DNA of 64,000 nucleotides from Allocoprococcus comes (lineage in GTDB: Bacteria; Bacillota; Clostridia; Lachnospirales; Lachnospiraceae), in the NCBI RefSeq assembly GCF_013300725.1, contig NZ_JAAIMM010000009.1:1-64000 (forward strand), given 5' to 3'. Every line of letters starts with the position of its first letter. Position 1 is the stretch's first letter. The notes beneath the pieces were generated by a model, which had not been told where the DNA came from, ran no database searches, and saw nothing but the letters and a program-made list of their open reading frames with translations. Positions 1 through 11,433 of this stretch are shown here, piece after piece. A program made the translations under genes and the position numbers.

Positions 1-58
<58 letters not shown>

Positions 59-238
59 AGTGTTTGTATCCAGTTCAAAATCACTGCTAGCAATTTCGTT
101 CCTGTTTACTGTTCTGGTTTGACATCTTTCGATGTCCGTTCTTGAAAAATCTCTTTAAAGAATTTTCAGGGTTTGTTGTCTATTGTTCAGTTATCAATGT
201 TCTTTTTTGTTGTTGCCGTTTCATGCGACAGCTTTTAT

Positions 239-267
239 ATTATATCAAAGTGTCTCATGTTTGTCAA
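239..267 (-). promoter_or_regulatory. rRNA operon promoter P2 (proximal)
   Basis: On the minus strand TTGACA (267-262) and TATAAT (244-239) are separated by exactly 17 bp. It is the nearer of two promoters between tRNA-Ser and the 16S gene; the leader of about 175 nt would contain the small hairpin GACATC-gaaa-GATGTC. Confidence 0.85.
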
Positions 268-326
268 CAACTTTTTTAAATTATTTTTTGATGCTTTTTT
301 GAAATCTCTCAAGCAGCAACTCTGAT

Positions 327-355
327 ATATTATCATATATCTTCTTGTCTGTCAA
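327..355 (-). promoter_or_regulatory. rRNA operon promoter P1 (distal)
   Basis: On the minus strand TTGACA (355-350) is followed 17 bp later by TAATAT (332-327). The -35 surroundings (GTTGACA followed by an A/T-rich spacer) repeat those of the proximal promoter, consistent with tandem rRNA promoters. The -10 is less perfect, so the exact -10 hexamer is uncertain. Confidence 0.65.
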
Positions 356-399
356 CAACTTTTTTGAATTTTTTTCAGAAGTTATTTCCAAACAAAAAA

Positions 400-487
400 C
401 GGAGAAAGAGGGATTCGAACCCTCGCGCCGGTTGCCCGACCTACACCCTTAGCAGGGGCGCCTCTTCGGCCTCTTGAGTATTTCTCC
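400..487 (-). tRNA. tRNA-Ser(GCT)
   Basis: An 88-nt tRNA on the minus strand with acceptor stem GGAGAAA/TTTCTCC, anticodon loop CTGCTAA (anticodon GCT, reading AGC/AGU), the long variable arm typical of class II tRNA-Ser, and T-arm GGGTTCGAATCCC. The CCA is not encoded directly (discriminator G is followed by TTT). It lies upstream of the rRNA promoters and has its own promoter. Confidence 0.95.
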
Positions 488-559
488 TCAGCCCGATCCA
501 AGGTCTGTATTTAACTGTGCGTTTACATACTTTTAATGTAACTTCACAGCGCATTGATA

Positions 560-588
560 ATTATACCTAAGAACCCTCTTTCTGTCAA
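560..588 (-). promoter_or_regulatory. tRNA-Ser promoter
   Basis: On the minus strand TTGACA (588-583), 17-bp spacer, TATAAT (565-560): a perfect vegetative promoter about 72 bp upstream of the tRNA-Ser 5' end. Confidence 0.85.
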
Positions 589-652
589 CGGTTTTTTCGA
601 TTATTTTTTTCTTTTTTTGAGTTTGTTTTCTATTTATCTATATATAGAAGAA

Positions 653-689
653 ACAGGCTCTTTTTCACTATATCTAGCAAAGAGTCTGT
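653..689 (-). terminator. Probable terminator after plsC
   Basis: An inverted repeat pairing ACAGACTCTTT with AAAGAGCCTGT (one mismatch, 15-nt loop) lies just past the plsC stop, followed on the minus strand by a T-rich run with interruptions. Likely ends the fumarase-plsC transcript. Confidence 0.5.
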
Positions 690-711
690 CCCTTTTTACC
701 TTATCTATATT

Positions 712-1443
712 TTATGCTTCCTTTGGTTCATATTCAGATATGGTTTCTTCTATTCTTCTTTTTACTTCTTTTGCGATCTCTGTCGTCTTCATATTCTGAT
801 ATTCTTCATAATAAATCGGTTCCAGAAAATGTACCTGTACCGTTACCGGTGCGATACTATTTGTATCGAACGGTTTAAAAGAATCTATCAACGCAATCGG
901 TATGATCGGGCATTTCGCTTTTGTTGCCGCCTTGAAGCTTCCACCTTTAAACTCAAGAAGCTTGTTTCCCATCTTTGAGCGGGTTCCTTCTGCAAAGATC
1001 AGATAGTTTCTTCCTTTCTTTACTTCTTCTGTAACATCCATGATCACCTGCATAGACTGGCGGATATCTTCGCGGTCGATCATGTAGGCCTTCATACATT
1101 TAAATGTCTGCTTGAGAAGCGGAACATTTGCCACTTCTTTTTTTGCCACCACTGAAAACGGGCGCGGGCAGGCATCAACAATTGCGAGTACATCATAAAG
1201 CCCTTGATGATTCGGAAAAAACATAAACCCTCCCTCTTTGGGGATATTTTCTTTTCCATATGCTTCGATTGTTACATTTCCGCCTTTATTGGCTCTTTTG
1301 ACAATATATTTCAGAAGCTTATACCGGGTGATCTCCGGATACTTGTCTACATGTGCGGCATAGTAACACAGCTTGCACCACATAAACGGAACAAGCAGAA
1401 TATTCCGAATTACCATAAGTGCAATTCTTTTCACACAATTCAT
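712..1443 (-). CDS. plsC: 1-acyl-sn-glycerol-3-phosphate acyltransferase (PlsC family)
   Basis: 243 aa, the usual size for this family of membrane-bound enzymes that acylate lysophosphatidic acid to phosphatidic acid in phospholipid synthesis. The catalytic NHxxxxD motif is seen as NHQGLYD (residues 78-84) and the glycerol-phosphate-binding EGTRS at 152-156. A hydrophobic stretch near residues 8-22 could anchor it. It starts 3 nt after the stop of the fumarase beta gene, with GAGGAA as ribosome site inside that gene's end, so it is probably cotranscribed. Substrate specificity cannot be told from sequence alone; the plsC symbol denotes family. Confidence 0.88.
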   Translation of the reverse strand: MNCVKRIALMVIRNILLVPFMWCKLCYYAAHVDKYPEITRYKLLKYIVKRANKGGNVTIEAYGKENIPKEGGFMFFPNHQGLYDVLAIVDACPRPFSVVAKKEVANVPLLKQTFKCMKAYMIDREDIRQSMQVIMDVTEEVKKGRNYLIFAEGTRSKMGNKLLEFKGGSFKAATKAKCPIIPIALIDSFKPFDTNSIAPVTVQVHFLEPIYYEEYQNMKTTEIAKEVKRRIEETISEYEPKEA

Positions 1444-1446
1444 TCT

Positions 1447-1998
1447 CTATTCCTCCGCATACTCTTTTACGGCTGTCTCGTATAAATTATTGCCCTCGGA
1501 GTCGATCACAACAATTGCCGGAAGGTCTTCGATCTCCAGGCGGCGGATCGCTTCTGTGCCGAGATCATCATATGCGATCACATCTGCTTTTTTGATACAT
1601 TTTGAAAGGAGCGCTCCTGCTCCTCCGACTGCTGCAAAATAAACTGCTTTATTTCTCACGATCGCATCCCGGACAGCCTGGCTTCTTTTCCCTTTTCCTA
1701 TCATTCCGCCAAGTCCCAGATCCAGAAGGCGTGGTGCATATTTGTCCATTCTGCTTGCTGTTGTCGGTCCTGCTGAGCCGATCGGTCTTCCTTCCCTCGC
1801 CGGAGATGGTCCCATATAATAAATCATCTGATTCTTAATATCAAGTGGAAGCTCCTTTCCTTCCGAAAGTGCTTCATCCATTCTTTTATGAGCAGCATCA
1901 CGGGCGGTATAAATAACTCCCGTAAGATATACATAGTCTCCTGCTCTTAAATCCTGTATTTCTTCCTTTACTACAGGAACTGTAATATGTCTTTCCAT
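1447..1998 (-). CDS. fumB: Fe-S fumarate hydratase, beta subunit
   Basis: 183 aa, matching the C-terminal (beta) half of class I fumarases and the L-tartrate dehydratase beta subunit. Together with the alpha subunit it would interconvert fumarate and malate using an oxygen-sensitive [4Fe-4S] cluster. Visible motifs: YMGPSPA (61-67), GSAGPTTASRMD (74-85) and GKG (101-103). A longer reading frame begins at 2055, but the start at 1998 has AGGAAAAGG just upstream and the protein then opens like its relatives. The alpha gene is not adjacent: a redox-type protein lies between. L-tartrate dehydratase is the alternative; the symbol is for class I family, not the E. coli fumB isozyme. Confidence 0.88.
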   Translation of the reverse strand: MERHITVPVVKEEIQDLRAGDYVYLTGVIYTARDAAHKRMDEALSEGKELPLDIKNQMIYYMGPSPAREGRPIGSAGPTTASRMDKYAPRLLDLGLGGMIGKGKRSQAVRDAIVRNKAVYFAAVGGAGALLSKCIKKADVIAYDDLGTEAIRRLEIEDLPAIVVIDSEGNNLYETAVKEYAEE

Positions 1999-2063
1999 AT
2001 CCTTTTCCTTCCTGATTCTTTTTCTGTATTCTGCTGCGGCGTTTTTAACTGCCAACAGGAGTC

Positions 2064-2504
2064 TTATAATTCTCTTAAAATAATTTCAGCTAATTTTCCC
2101 ACTGTAAATTCCACAAAACTGATGCACTGTGCTTTTCTCTCCGGAGAATTCTTTTCTTTTCCTCTTGTAAGCACACGACAACATGTAGCTCCGCAGTATT
2201 CTTTAAATGCATCGTGAAGCTCTTTTGTCAGTCTCTGGCATTTCAAAAATGCATCATCTCCCGGCGTTCTTCTTCCAAAGAAATAGCCAATACACATCGT
2301 TCCGCCAGCAAGTGCGCCGCAAATACAGCCGCCATCTCCAAGCCCCCACGGAAATCCGGATGACATGGCAATCGCATCGTCTGACATCTCAAGATCAAAA
2401 CCTTTCTTGATTGCATAGATCACCGACTCTGAACAGGCGAACCCTTTCTGGAAAATCTCAACCGCATCTTTTCGCATTGCGTCTACATCTACATTTGTAT
2501 TCAT
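2064..2504 (-). CDS. C_GCAxxG_C_C family putative redox protein
   Basis: 146 aa with many cysteines (24, 60, 62, 71, 89, 104, 108, 109, 127) and the family signature around CGALAGG (62-68). Proteins of this family are thought to be redox active or to bind a metal cofactor, but their reactions are not established. It sits 65 bp upstream of fumarase beta and 131 bp downstream of fumarase alpha, same strand, which suggests a link to the iron-sulfur fumarase, for example cluster protection or electron supply; that link is inference. No signal peptide is seen, so it should be cytoplasmic. Confidence 0.8.
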   Translation of the reverse strand: MNTNVDVDAMRKDAVEIFQKGFACSESVIYAIKKGFDLEMSDDAIAMSSGFPWGLGDGGCICGALAGGTMCIGYFFGRRTPGDDAFLKCQRLTKELHDAFKEYCGATCCRVLTRGKEKNSPERKAQCISFVEFTVGKLAEIILREL

Positions 2505-2635
2505 AATTGTCCTCTTTTCATTTTTCTTTAAATATTACACATCCTCTCACCGGCAGAAACCCTTTGTAACATGCTTCATCTTCACGCGAGTACATATCTT
2601 CGGCACAGAAAGTCTTTTCGGGATTCCCCGGTAAG

Positions 2636-3478
2636 TTAAATAGTACGGATCACATGGCGGTTAACATGACAGCAAATATTTACCGCTACCGGAAGTCCGG
2701 CAATATGAGTCGGATAAGTGTTGACATTGACAGCCAGTGCGGTTGTACTTCCCCCAAGTCCGCCCGGTCCGATTCCAATCTTGTTGATCCGCTCCAGTAA
2801 TTCTTCTTCCAGTTCTTTTACATATGGAATGTCTGAATGGCTTCCTACCTCTCTTGTAAGTGCTTCTTTTGCCATCAGTGCACATTTTTCAAATGTGCCG
2901 CCGATTCCCACGCCGACAACCATCGGAGGACAGGCATTCGGTCCGGCATCTTTCACTGCCGTAAGAACTGCTTCTTTTACTCCTTCGATTCCATCTGCCG
3001 GTTTCAGCATAAACACACGGCTCATATTCTCACTTCCAAAACCTTTCGGTGCAACCTTGATCTTCACCTGATCGCCCGGAACGATTTTATAATGAATGAT
3101 TCCCGGTGTATTATCTTTTGTATTCTCTCTGAGAATCGGATCTTTGACAACGGATTTTCTCAGATATCCATCGACATATCCGCGACGGATTCCTTCATTG
3201 ACCGCATCTTCAAGGTCTCCACCTTCAAAATGCACATCCTGTCCGATCTCAAGAAATACAACTGCCATACCTGTATCCTGGCAGATCGGGATCATATCTT
3301 CTCCTGCGATCTTCAGGTTGTCCTGAAGCTGGCTTAAAATCTTTTTCCCAAGTGGAGACTTCTCTGTTGAAACTGCATTTTTCATCGCAATATCCATATC
3401 CTTTGAGAGAAAATGGTTCGCTTCAATGCACATTTCTTTGATATTCTTTGAAATCTCTTCCACGTTCACTGTACGCAT
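2636..3478 (-). CDS. fumA: Fe-S fumarate hydratase, alpha subunit
   Basis: 280 aa, corresponding to the N-terminal half of class I fumarases. Likely cluster-binding cysteines are seen at C66 (in CQDTG), C183 (in NACPP) and C269/C270 (in NICCHVNRH). The GxGIGG segment (190-194) and GPGGLGGSTTA (238-248) are family hallmarks. The start at 3478 has AGGAGG 8 nt upstream; an in-frame ATG six codons earlier lacks one. First gene of the leftward fumarase-redox protein-fumarase-plsC group, with a promoter at 3515-3543. L-tartrate dehydratase alpha is an alternative reading. Confidence 0.9.
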   Translation of the reverse strand: MRTVNVEEISKNIKEMCIEANHFLSKDMDIAMKNAVSTEKSPLGKKILSQLQDNLKIAGEDMIPICQDTGMAVVFLEIGQDVHFEGGDLEDAVNEGIRRGYVDGYLRKSVVKDPILRENTKDNTPGIIHYKIVPGDQVKIKVAPKGFGSENMSRVFMLKPADGIEGVKEAVLTAVKDAGPNACPPMVVGVGIGGTFEKCALMAKEALTREVGSHSDIPYVKELEEELLERINKIGIGPGGLGGSTTALAVNVNTYPTHIAGLPVAVNICCHVNRHVIRTI

Positions 3479-3514
3479 TGGTTTTTCCTCCTGCATTTGT
3501 CTTAATCTGTTTTT

Positions 3515-3543
3515 ATTATACTATGGTTTTTTTTCATCTGCAA
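3515..3543 (-). promoter_or_regulatory. Fumarase operon promoter
   Basis: On the minus strand TTGCAG (3543-3538), 17-bp spacer of mostly A/T, TATAAT (3520-3515), 37 bp before the fumA start codon. It is divergent from the bioB promoter about 60 bp away. Confidence 0.7.
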
Positions 3544-3578
3544 TGTAATCATCTTCAAATAAACCTGTATCGCCTCTA

Positions 3579-3609
3579 TTGTTAACCTTATAAAATTTTA
3601 AGTTGACAT
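3579..3609 (+). promoter_or_regulatory. BirA-like biotin operator upstream of bioB
   Basis: TTGTTAAC (3579-3586) and GTTGACAT (3602-3609) form an interrupted dyad with 15 bp between halves, resembling the BirA box of Firmicutes (TTGTTAAC, spacer of 14-16, GTTAACAA). The right half is imperfect. It overlaps the -35 hexamer of the bioB promoter, the position expected for repression by biotinyl-AMP-bound BirA. No birA gene is in the window. Confidence 0.72.
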
Positions 3610-3631
3610 TCTTTCTTTTGCATGGTAAAGT
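3603..3631 (+). promoter_or_regulatory. bioB promoter
   Basis: TTGACA (3603-3608), 17-bp spacer, TAAAGT (3626-3631). The -35 lies inside the right half of the BirA-like operator. Confidence 0.75.
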
Positions 3632-3672
3632 GTGAAATGTATTTGATATTTTTTACCAAGGAAGGTTTACTT

Positions 3673-4644
3673 ATGATTTCTGAAATTGAAACAACTACAG
3701 ATCCGGTGCTTTCACGAGAAGATGCGATTGCAATCCTGAATACACCGGACGAAGAACTCGACCAGCTCATTGCACAAGCTGAAAAACTGCGCAGAAAATA
3801 CAAGGGCAATCATGTAAGTATTCATATTCTTACCAATGCCCGCAGCGGCAACTGCTCCCAGGACTGCGCTTACTGTGCACAATCCTGTCGTTCAAAGGCC
3901 GATATCGATAAATATAAATGGGTAGCCGATGAAAAATTATATAAAGACAATGATTTTGTAAATGAACATCATCTGTCCAGACACTGTATCGGACTCAGCG
4001 GTATGAAATTTACCGATGAAGAGATTGAAGAACTTGCTTCTAAGATCCGCAAGATGAAAGAAGAGGGAACTCACCTCTGCTGCTCCATCGGCTTTCTTAC
4101 TGAAAAGCAGGCTCTGATGCTGAAAGAGGCCGGGCTTGACCGGATCAACCACAATCTGAACAGCAGCCGGGCTTATTACAGCCACATCTGCTCTACCCAT
4201 ACATTTGAACAGCGCGTTCAGAATATCAAGATGCTTCAGAGACTTGGATTCGAGATCTGCAGTGGCGGAATCATCGGAATGGGTGAAAGTAAAGAAGATG
4301 TTGTAGATATGCTTCTGGAACTTCGTGAGATTCAGCCGGAAGCCCTGCCGATCAACTTCCTGCTGCCGATTCCGGGAACTCCTCTCGGTGACGCTGATAT
4401 CTCCGGACTTACAACTGAGTATTGCCTGAAGGTTCTCTGCCTTGCAAGACTTCTGGTTCCGCAGTCCGATATCCGCTGCGCTGCCGGACGCGAGGTTTAT
4501 TTCAAAGGCGAAGAGAAGAAACTTCTCAGCGTTGTAGATTCCATTTTTGCTTCCGGTTATCTTACTGCGGACGGTCAGGGAATCAAAGATACGATCCAGG
4601 CGATTACGGATGCTGGTTTTACTTACGAGATCGAATCTGCTTAA
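3673..4644 (+). CDS. bioB: Biotin synthase
   Basis: 323 aa. Radical SAM enzyme that inserts sulfur into dethiobiotin to make biotin, the last step of the pathway. The CxxxCxxC motif for the radical SAM [4Fe-4S] cluster is C61-C65-C68 in NCSQDCAYCAQS. The segment NLNSSRAYY and the CAGREV-like RCAAGREVYF near the C-terminus are typical of BioB. A longer frame begins at 3622, but AAGGAAGG stands 7 nt before the ATG at 3673 and the earlier ATG overlaps the promoter -10. No bioA, bioD or bioF genes lie here; with bioY next, the cell may import biotin or precursors. Confidence 0.95.
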   Translation: MISEIETTTDPVLSREDAIAILNTPDEELDQLIAQAEKLRRKYKGNHVSIHILTNARSGNCSQDCAYCAQSCRSKADIDKYKWVADEKLYKDNDFVNEHHLSRHCIGLSGMKFTDEEIEELASKIRKMKEEGTHLCCSIGFLTEKQALMLKEAGLDRINHNLNSSRAYYSHICSTHTFEQRVQNIKMLQRLGFEICSGGIIGMGESKEDVVDMLLELREIQPEALPINFLLPIPGTPLGDADISGLTTEYCLKVLCLARLLVPQSDIRCAAGREVYFKGEEKKLLSVVDSIFASGYLTADGQGIKDTIQAITDAGFTYEIESA

Positions 4645-4657
4645 TTTATTGACACGC

Positions 4658-4720
4658 TGAACACCAAGGATGAATTAAAATAATGTGAATACTTTATTTT
4701 ATGGGCGTTCGAGGTGTTCA
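4658..4720 (+). repeat. Nested inverted repeat between bioB and bioY
   Basis: Outer arms TGAACACC (4658-4665) and GGTGTTCA (4713-4720) enclose inner arms TAAAATAA (4676-4683) and TTATTTTA (4694-4701), all perfectly complementary. In RNA it would form a two-tier hairpin 74 nt upstream of the bioY start. It has no T-run, so it is not a simple terminator; it may set mRNA stability or bind a regulator. Confidence 0.6.
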
Positions 4721-4793
4721 AGGATTGCCGGAATTGTATAGCAATGAAACAATCCAATTACATTATTAACATTCTAAAAGGAGAGTACATAAC

Positions 4794-5351
4794 ATGACTC
4801 AGGGAAACACACAGACACTTCGTACAACCAATACTTATGCAATGGCGGTAACAGCTCTTATGACCGCTGTCACCTGCATTCTTGCACCGCTTTCCATCCC
4901 GATCGGACCGGTGCCGATTTCACTTACCAACTTTGCAATTTATCTGGCGCTTTATCTTCTGGACTGGAAGAAAGGAACGGTCAGCTATATCATTTACCTT
5001 CTCCTCGGGCTCGTCGGACTTCCTGTATTTTCCGGATTTACCGGAGGACTGGGAAAACTTGCCGGACCAACCGGCGGATACATCATTGGTTTCATCCCAA
5101 TGGCAATCATTGCCGGTATCGTAATTGACAAATTCAGCCAGAGATGGATCCAGATTCTTGGAATGATCATCGGAACTGCCATCTGCTATGCATTCGGAAC
5201 TGCATGGTTCTGTGTTCAGGCAGGTTACACTGTATCCGCTGCTCTTGCAGTATGTGTCATTCCATTTATCCCGGCGGACCTGATCAAGATGGTGATCGCT
5301 ATGATCATCGGTCCTGAAATCCGCAAGAGACTTGGAGCTGTTGCACAGTAA
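4794..5351 (+). CDS. bioY: Biotin transporter substrate-binding membrane protein BioY
   Basis: 185 aa, with about six hydrophobic segments and the BioY hallmark around FTGGLGKLAGPTGGYIIGF (roughly residues 82-101). BioY is the S component of ECF-type biotin uptake, working alone or with the EcfA/EcfT energizing module, which is not encoded here. Starts 9 nt after AAAGGAGAG. It follows bioB by 149 bp on the same strand and probably shares the BirA-controlled promoter, giving joint control of synthesis and uptake. Confidence 0.92.
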   Translation: MTQGNTQTLRTTNTYAMAVTALMTAVTCILAPLSIPIGPVPISLTNFAIYLALYLLDWKKGTVSYIIYLLLGLVGLPVFSGFTGGLGKLAGPTGGYIIGFIPMAIIAGIVIDKFSQRWIQILGMIIGTAICYAFGTAWFCVQAGYTVSAALAVCVIPFIPADLIKMVIAMIIGPEIRKRLGAVAQ

Positions 5352-5410
5352 GATGCACGCGCCTGCCAGAATATTTAAAGTCTGGCAAAATAATAATCCA
5401 GCCCCTCTAC

Positions 5411-5460
5411 GAAGCCCGGAAATGCCTGTTTGTCGCAGCGTTTCCGGGCTTCTTTGTTTT
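5411..5460 (+). terminator. bioY terminator
   Basis: GAAGCCCGGAAA (5411-5422) pairs with TTTCCGGGCTTC (5441-5452), 18-nt loop, then TTTGTTTT. A smaller hairpin TGCCAGA/TCTGGCA at 5364-5387 precedes it. Confidence 0.9.
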
Positions 5461-5533
5461 CCATATTAAAAATTTGGCTTTTACCAGAGCAAATGTAAGA
5501 CATACCATAACATTTTCTTTCCATGCAGCCTCA

Positions 5534-5588
5534 CAAAACAAAGCAAGAGACCAGACAAGGCATTTGCATATCCTCTGTCCAGTCTCTT
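5534..5588 (-). terminator. gyrA terminator
   Basis: On the minus strand AAGAGAC-t-GGACA pairs with TGTCT-GGTCTCTT over a loop of about 15 nt, followed by a run of T with interruptions (GCTTTGTTTT). It lies 44 bp past the gyrA stop and ends the leftward replication-gene cluster. Confidence 0.8.
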
Positions 5589-5631
5589 TATGATTTATCC
5601 TGCTTCTGTATTTCTACTTTCGCTCAGATTT

Positions 5632-8166
5632 TTATTCTTCTGTCTGCTCTTCTACAGCCGTCTCAGCAGTTTCTTCTGCATTTGCTTCTTCCGCTGTCTC
5701 TTCTGCATTCTCCTCCAGTTCACGAGAAGCCTTACGCACCTTTGCAATACTTGCAACTTCTTCATGTTCCTTCAGATTGATCAGCTTGACACCAGATGTG
5801 ATTCTTCCAAGTACGGAGATGCCTGCACATTCCATACGGATCACGATACCGTCTGTATTGATGATCATGATCTCATCATCTGAATTGACTGCCTTCGCGC
5901 CGACTACATTACCGGTCTTCTCTGTGATCTTATAACACTTCACACCTTTTCCGCCACGGTTCTGAGCTGTGAATTCTTCCATACGGGTTCTCTTGCCCAT
6001 ACCCTTTTCAGATACGATCAGAAGCTCTTCACCCTGCACATCAAGCTGCATTGCAACCACTTCGTCCCGGTCACTTAAATTCATACCACGAACACCCATA
6101 GAGGTTCTTCCGGTTGAACGTACGTCAGATTCATGGAAACGGATGCACTGTCCATACTGGGTTACAAGAACAACATCTCTTTCGTTGTCTGTGATCTTAA
6201 CCTCGATCAGTTCATCATCCTCGCGGAGTGTAATTGCGGCAAGTCCTGTCTTTCTTACATTTGCGTAATCCAGGATCGGGGTCTTCTTCACAAGACCTTT
6301 CTTGGTTGCCATGAACAGATAATCTCCTTCTTTGAATTCCTTGATCGGAATCATGGCAGTGATCTTCTCATCCGGCTGAAGCTGAAGGATGTTGATGATC
6401 GCTGTACCACGGGAAGTTCTTCCTGCTTCCGGAATCTCATATCCTTTCAGGCGATAACAGCGTCCGGTATTGGTAAAGAACATAATGTACTGGTGTGTAT
6501 TGGTCATGAACAGCTCTTCTACATAGTCTTCATCCAGAGTCTGCATACCCTTGATACCCTTACCGCCACGGTTCTGGCTCTTGAAGGTATCGTTGCTCAT
6601 TCTCTTAATGTATCCCATCTTTGTCATGGTGATCACCACATCTTCTCTCGGAATCAGATCCTCTGTGGAAATGTCGTATTCATCAAATCCGATGGCTGTT
6701 CTTCTGTCATCTCCGTATTTTTCAGAAATCACAAGGATTTCTTTCTTGATGACACCAAGCAGAAGCTTTCTGTCTGCAAGGATTGCCTTATATTCTGCAA
6801 TCTTCTTCTCAAGCTCTGCATACTCTGCTTCCAGCTTCTCTCTTTCCAGACCGGTCAGAGCTCTCAGACGCATATCTACGATTGCCTGGGACTGCGCATC
6901 ACTTAAGTTAAAGCGGCTCATCAACTCTGTCTTTGCGATCTGCACCGTCTTGGATCCACGGATGATCTTAATGACTTCATCAATGTTATCCAGTGCGATC
7001 AGCAGACCTTCCAAGATGTGTGCACGTTCTTCCGCCTTATTCAGTTCGTATTTGGTACGTCTGGTCACAACGTCTTCCTGATGTTTCAGATAATGGTTCA
7101 GGATTTCCAGAAGGCTCATAACCTTCGGCTCATTATTGACCAATGCAAGCATGATCACACCAAATGTATCCTGAAGCTGTGTATGCTTGTAAAGCTGGTT
7201 CAGAACGACATTCGGGTTCACATCTCTTCTCAGTTCGATGCAAACACGCATACCTTCACGGCTTGACTGGTCGCTCAGGTCTGTGATTCCATCGATCTTC
7301 TTATCTCTTACAAGCTCCGCGATCTTCTCGATCAGACGGGCTTTATTGACCATGTACGGAAGCTCGGTTACAACGATTCTGTGCTTTCCGTTTGCCATTG
7401 GCTCGATATTGGATACCGCACGTACACGGATCTTTCCGCGTCCTGTACGGTAAGCCTCCTCGATCCCTCTTGTTCCAAGGATGGTTGCTCCCGTCGGAAA
7501 GTCAGGTCCTTTGATGATCTCCATGATCTCTTCGATCGTAGTCTCATCTTTATCTTCGATCTGGTCATCAATGATTTTCACAACCGCACCAATGACTTCT
7601 CTCAAGTTGTGCGGCGGAATATTGGTTGCCATACCTACCGCGATGCCGGATGTTCCATTTACCAGAAGGTTCGGGAATCTTGCCGGAAGTACGGTCGGTT
7701 CTTTTTCTGTCTCATCAAAGTTCGGTGCAAAATCAACGGTGTCTTTGTTGATATCCGCTGTCATTTCCATCGAGATCTTACTAAGTCTTGCTTCGGTATA
7801 TCGCATTGCGGCAGCACCGTCACCGTCCACAGAACCAAAGTTGCCGTGACCGTCTACAAGAATGTAGCGGGTAGACCAGTCCTGTGCCATATTAACGAGG
7901 GCTCCGTAAATAGAACTGTCACCATGCGGGTGATATTTACCCATGGTATCACCGACGATACGCGCACATTTACGGTGCGGTTTGTCAGGACCGTTGTTCA
8001 GCTCGATCATCGAATAAAGAATACGTCTCTGAACAGGTTTCAGACCGTCTCTTACATCCGGAAGCGCACGAGAAGCAATAACACTCATGGCATAATCGAT
8101 ATAGAACTCTTCCATGGTTTTTTTCATATCCACTTCATGAACTTTATCAAAAATATTATCTTCCAT
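5632..8166 (-). CDS. gyrA: DNA gyrase subunit A
   Basis: 844 aa. DNA-cleaving subunit of gyrase, which introduces negative supercoils with GyrB and ATP. The catalytic tyrosine is Y123 (in [10 protein letters not shown]). The quinolone-determining segment reads [13 protein letters not shown] (79-91): S84 matches E. coli S83, while G88 stands where most species have Asp or Glu. C-terminal beta-pinwheel repeats with the GyrA box (QNRGGKGVK) are present, then an acidic tail. It follows gyrB by 10 bp. Normal length; not parC, because the GyrA box is intact and gyrB is the partner next door. Confidence 0.97.
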   Translation of the reverse strand: MEDNIFDKVHEVDMKKTMEEFYIDYAMSVIASRALPDVRDGLKPVQRRILYSMIELNNGPDKPHRKCARIVGDTMGKYHPHGDSSIYGALVNMAQDWSTRYILVDGHGNFGSVDGDGAAAMRYTEARLSKISMEMTADINKDTVDFAPNFDETEKEPTVLPARFPNLLVNGTSGIAVGMATNIPPHNLREVIGAVVKIIDDQIEDKDETTIEEIMEIIKGPDFPTGATILGTRGIEEAYRTGRGKIRVRAVSNIEPMANGKHRIVVTELPYMVNKARLIEKIAELVRDKKIDGITDLSDQSSREGMRVCIELRRDVNPNVVLNQLYKHTQLQDTFGVIMLALVNNEPKVMSLLEILNHYLKHQEDVVTRRTKYELNKAEERAHILEGLLIALDNIDEVIKIIRGSKTVQIAKTELMSRFNLSDAQSQAIVDMRLRALTGLEREKLEAEYAELEKKIAEYKAILADRKLLLGVIKKEILVISEKYGDDRRTAIGFDEYDISTEDLIPREDVVITMTKMGYIKRMSNDTFKSQNRGGKGIKGMQTLDEDYVEELFMTNTHQYIMFFTNTGRCYRLKGYEIPEAGRTSRGTAIINILQLQPDEKITAMIPIKEFKEGDYLFMATKKGLVKKTPILDYANVRKTGLAAITLREDDELIEVKITDNERDVVLVTQYGQCIRFHESDVRSTGRTSMGVRGMNLSDRDEVVAMQLDVQGEELLIVSEKGMGKRTRMEEFTAQNRGGKGVKCYKITEKTGNVVGAKAVNSDDEIMIINTDGIVIRMECAGISVLGRITSGVKLINLKEHEEVASIAKVRKASRELEENAEETAEEANAEETAETAVEEQTEE

Positions 8167-8176
8167 TGGTTTTCTC

Positions 8177-11189
<3,013 letters not shown>

Positions 11190-11201
11190 ACCTGCGCCAG
11201 C

Positions 11202-11411
11202 CTATTTTTCAATCTTGATCTCTTCTCCGTTAAATGTGACAACGTCACCGTCGTATAATTTTTTACCACGTCTGGTATCTACTTCTCCGTTCACTTTTAC
11301 CAGACCTTCGGTAATGACTTCCTTTGCTTCCACACCGGATCCTACAAGACCTGCCGCCTTCAGTGCCTGGCCAAGCTTGATAAATTCGTCTCTGAGTTTG
11401 ATTGTCTCCAT
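11202..11411 (-). CDS. yaaA: S4-domain RNA-binding protein YaaA
   Basis: 69 aa, consisting of one S4 RNA-binding fold (LGQALKAAGLVGSGVEAKE ... GEVDTRRGKKLYDGDVV). The YaaA/RlbA family sits between dnaN and recF in many Firmicutes; involvement in ribosome assembly or RNA binding is proposed, precise role unsettled. GAGAGGA stands 9 nt before the start. Confidence 0.9.
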   Translation of the reverse strand: METIKLRDEFIKLGQALKAAGLVGSGVEAKEVITEGLVKVNGEVDTRRGKKLYDGDVVTFNGEEIKIEK

Positions 11412-11433
11412 AATTTTTGTCCTCTCTAAATTC

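Noticed and set aside
554-799. 81-codon hydrophobic frame on the plus strand
   Set aside because: It covers a T-rich spacer, a terminator-like hairpin and the end of plsC on the other strand; no ribosome site and composition explained by poly-T.
2505-2635. Short open frame in the fumarase alpha-redox protein gap, reading ...MYSREDEACYKGF...
   Set aside because: Only 25 codons from an ATG, no ribosome site and no known family; could equally be chance.
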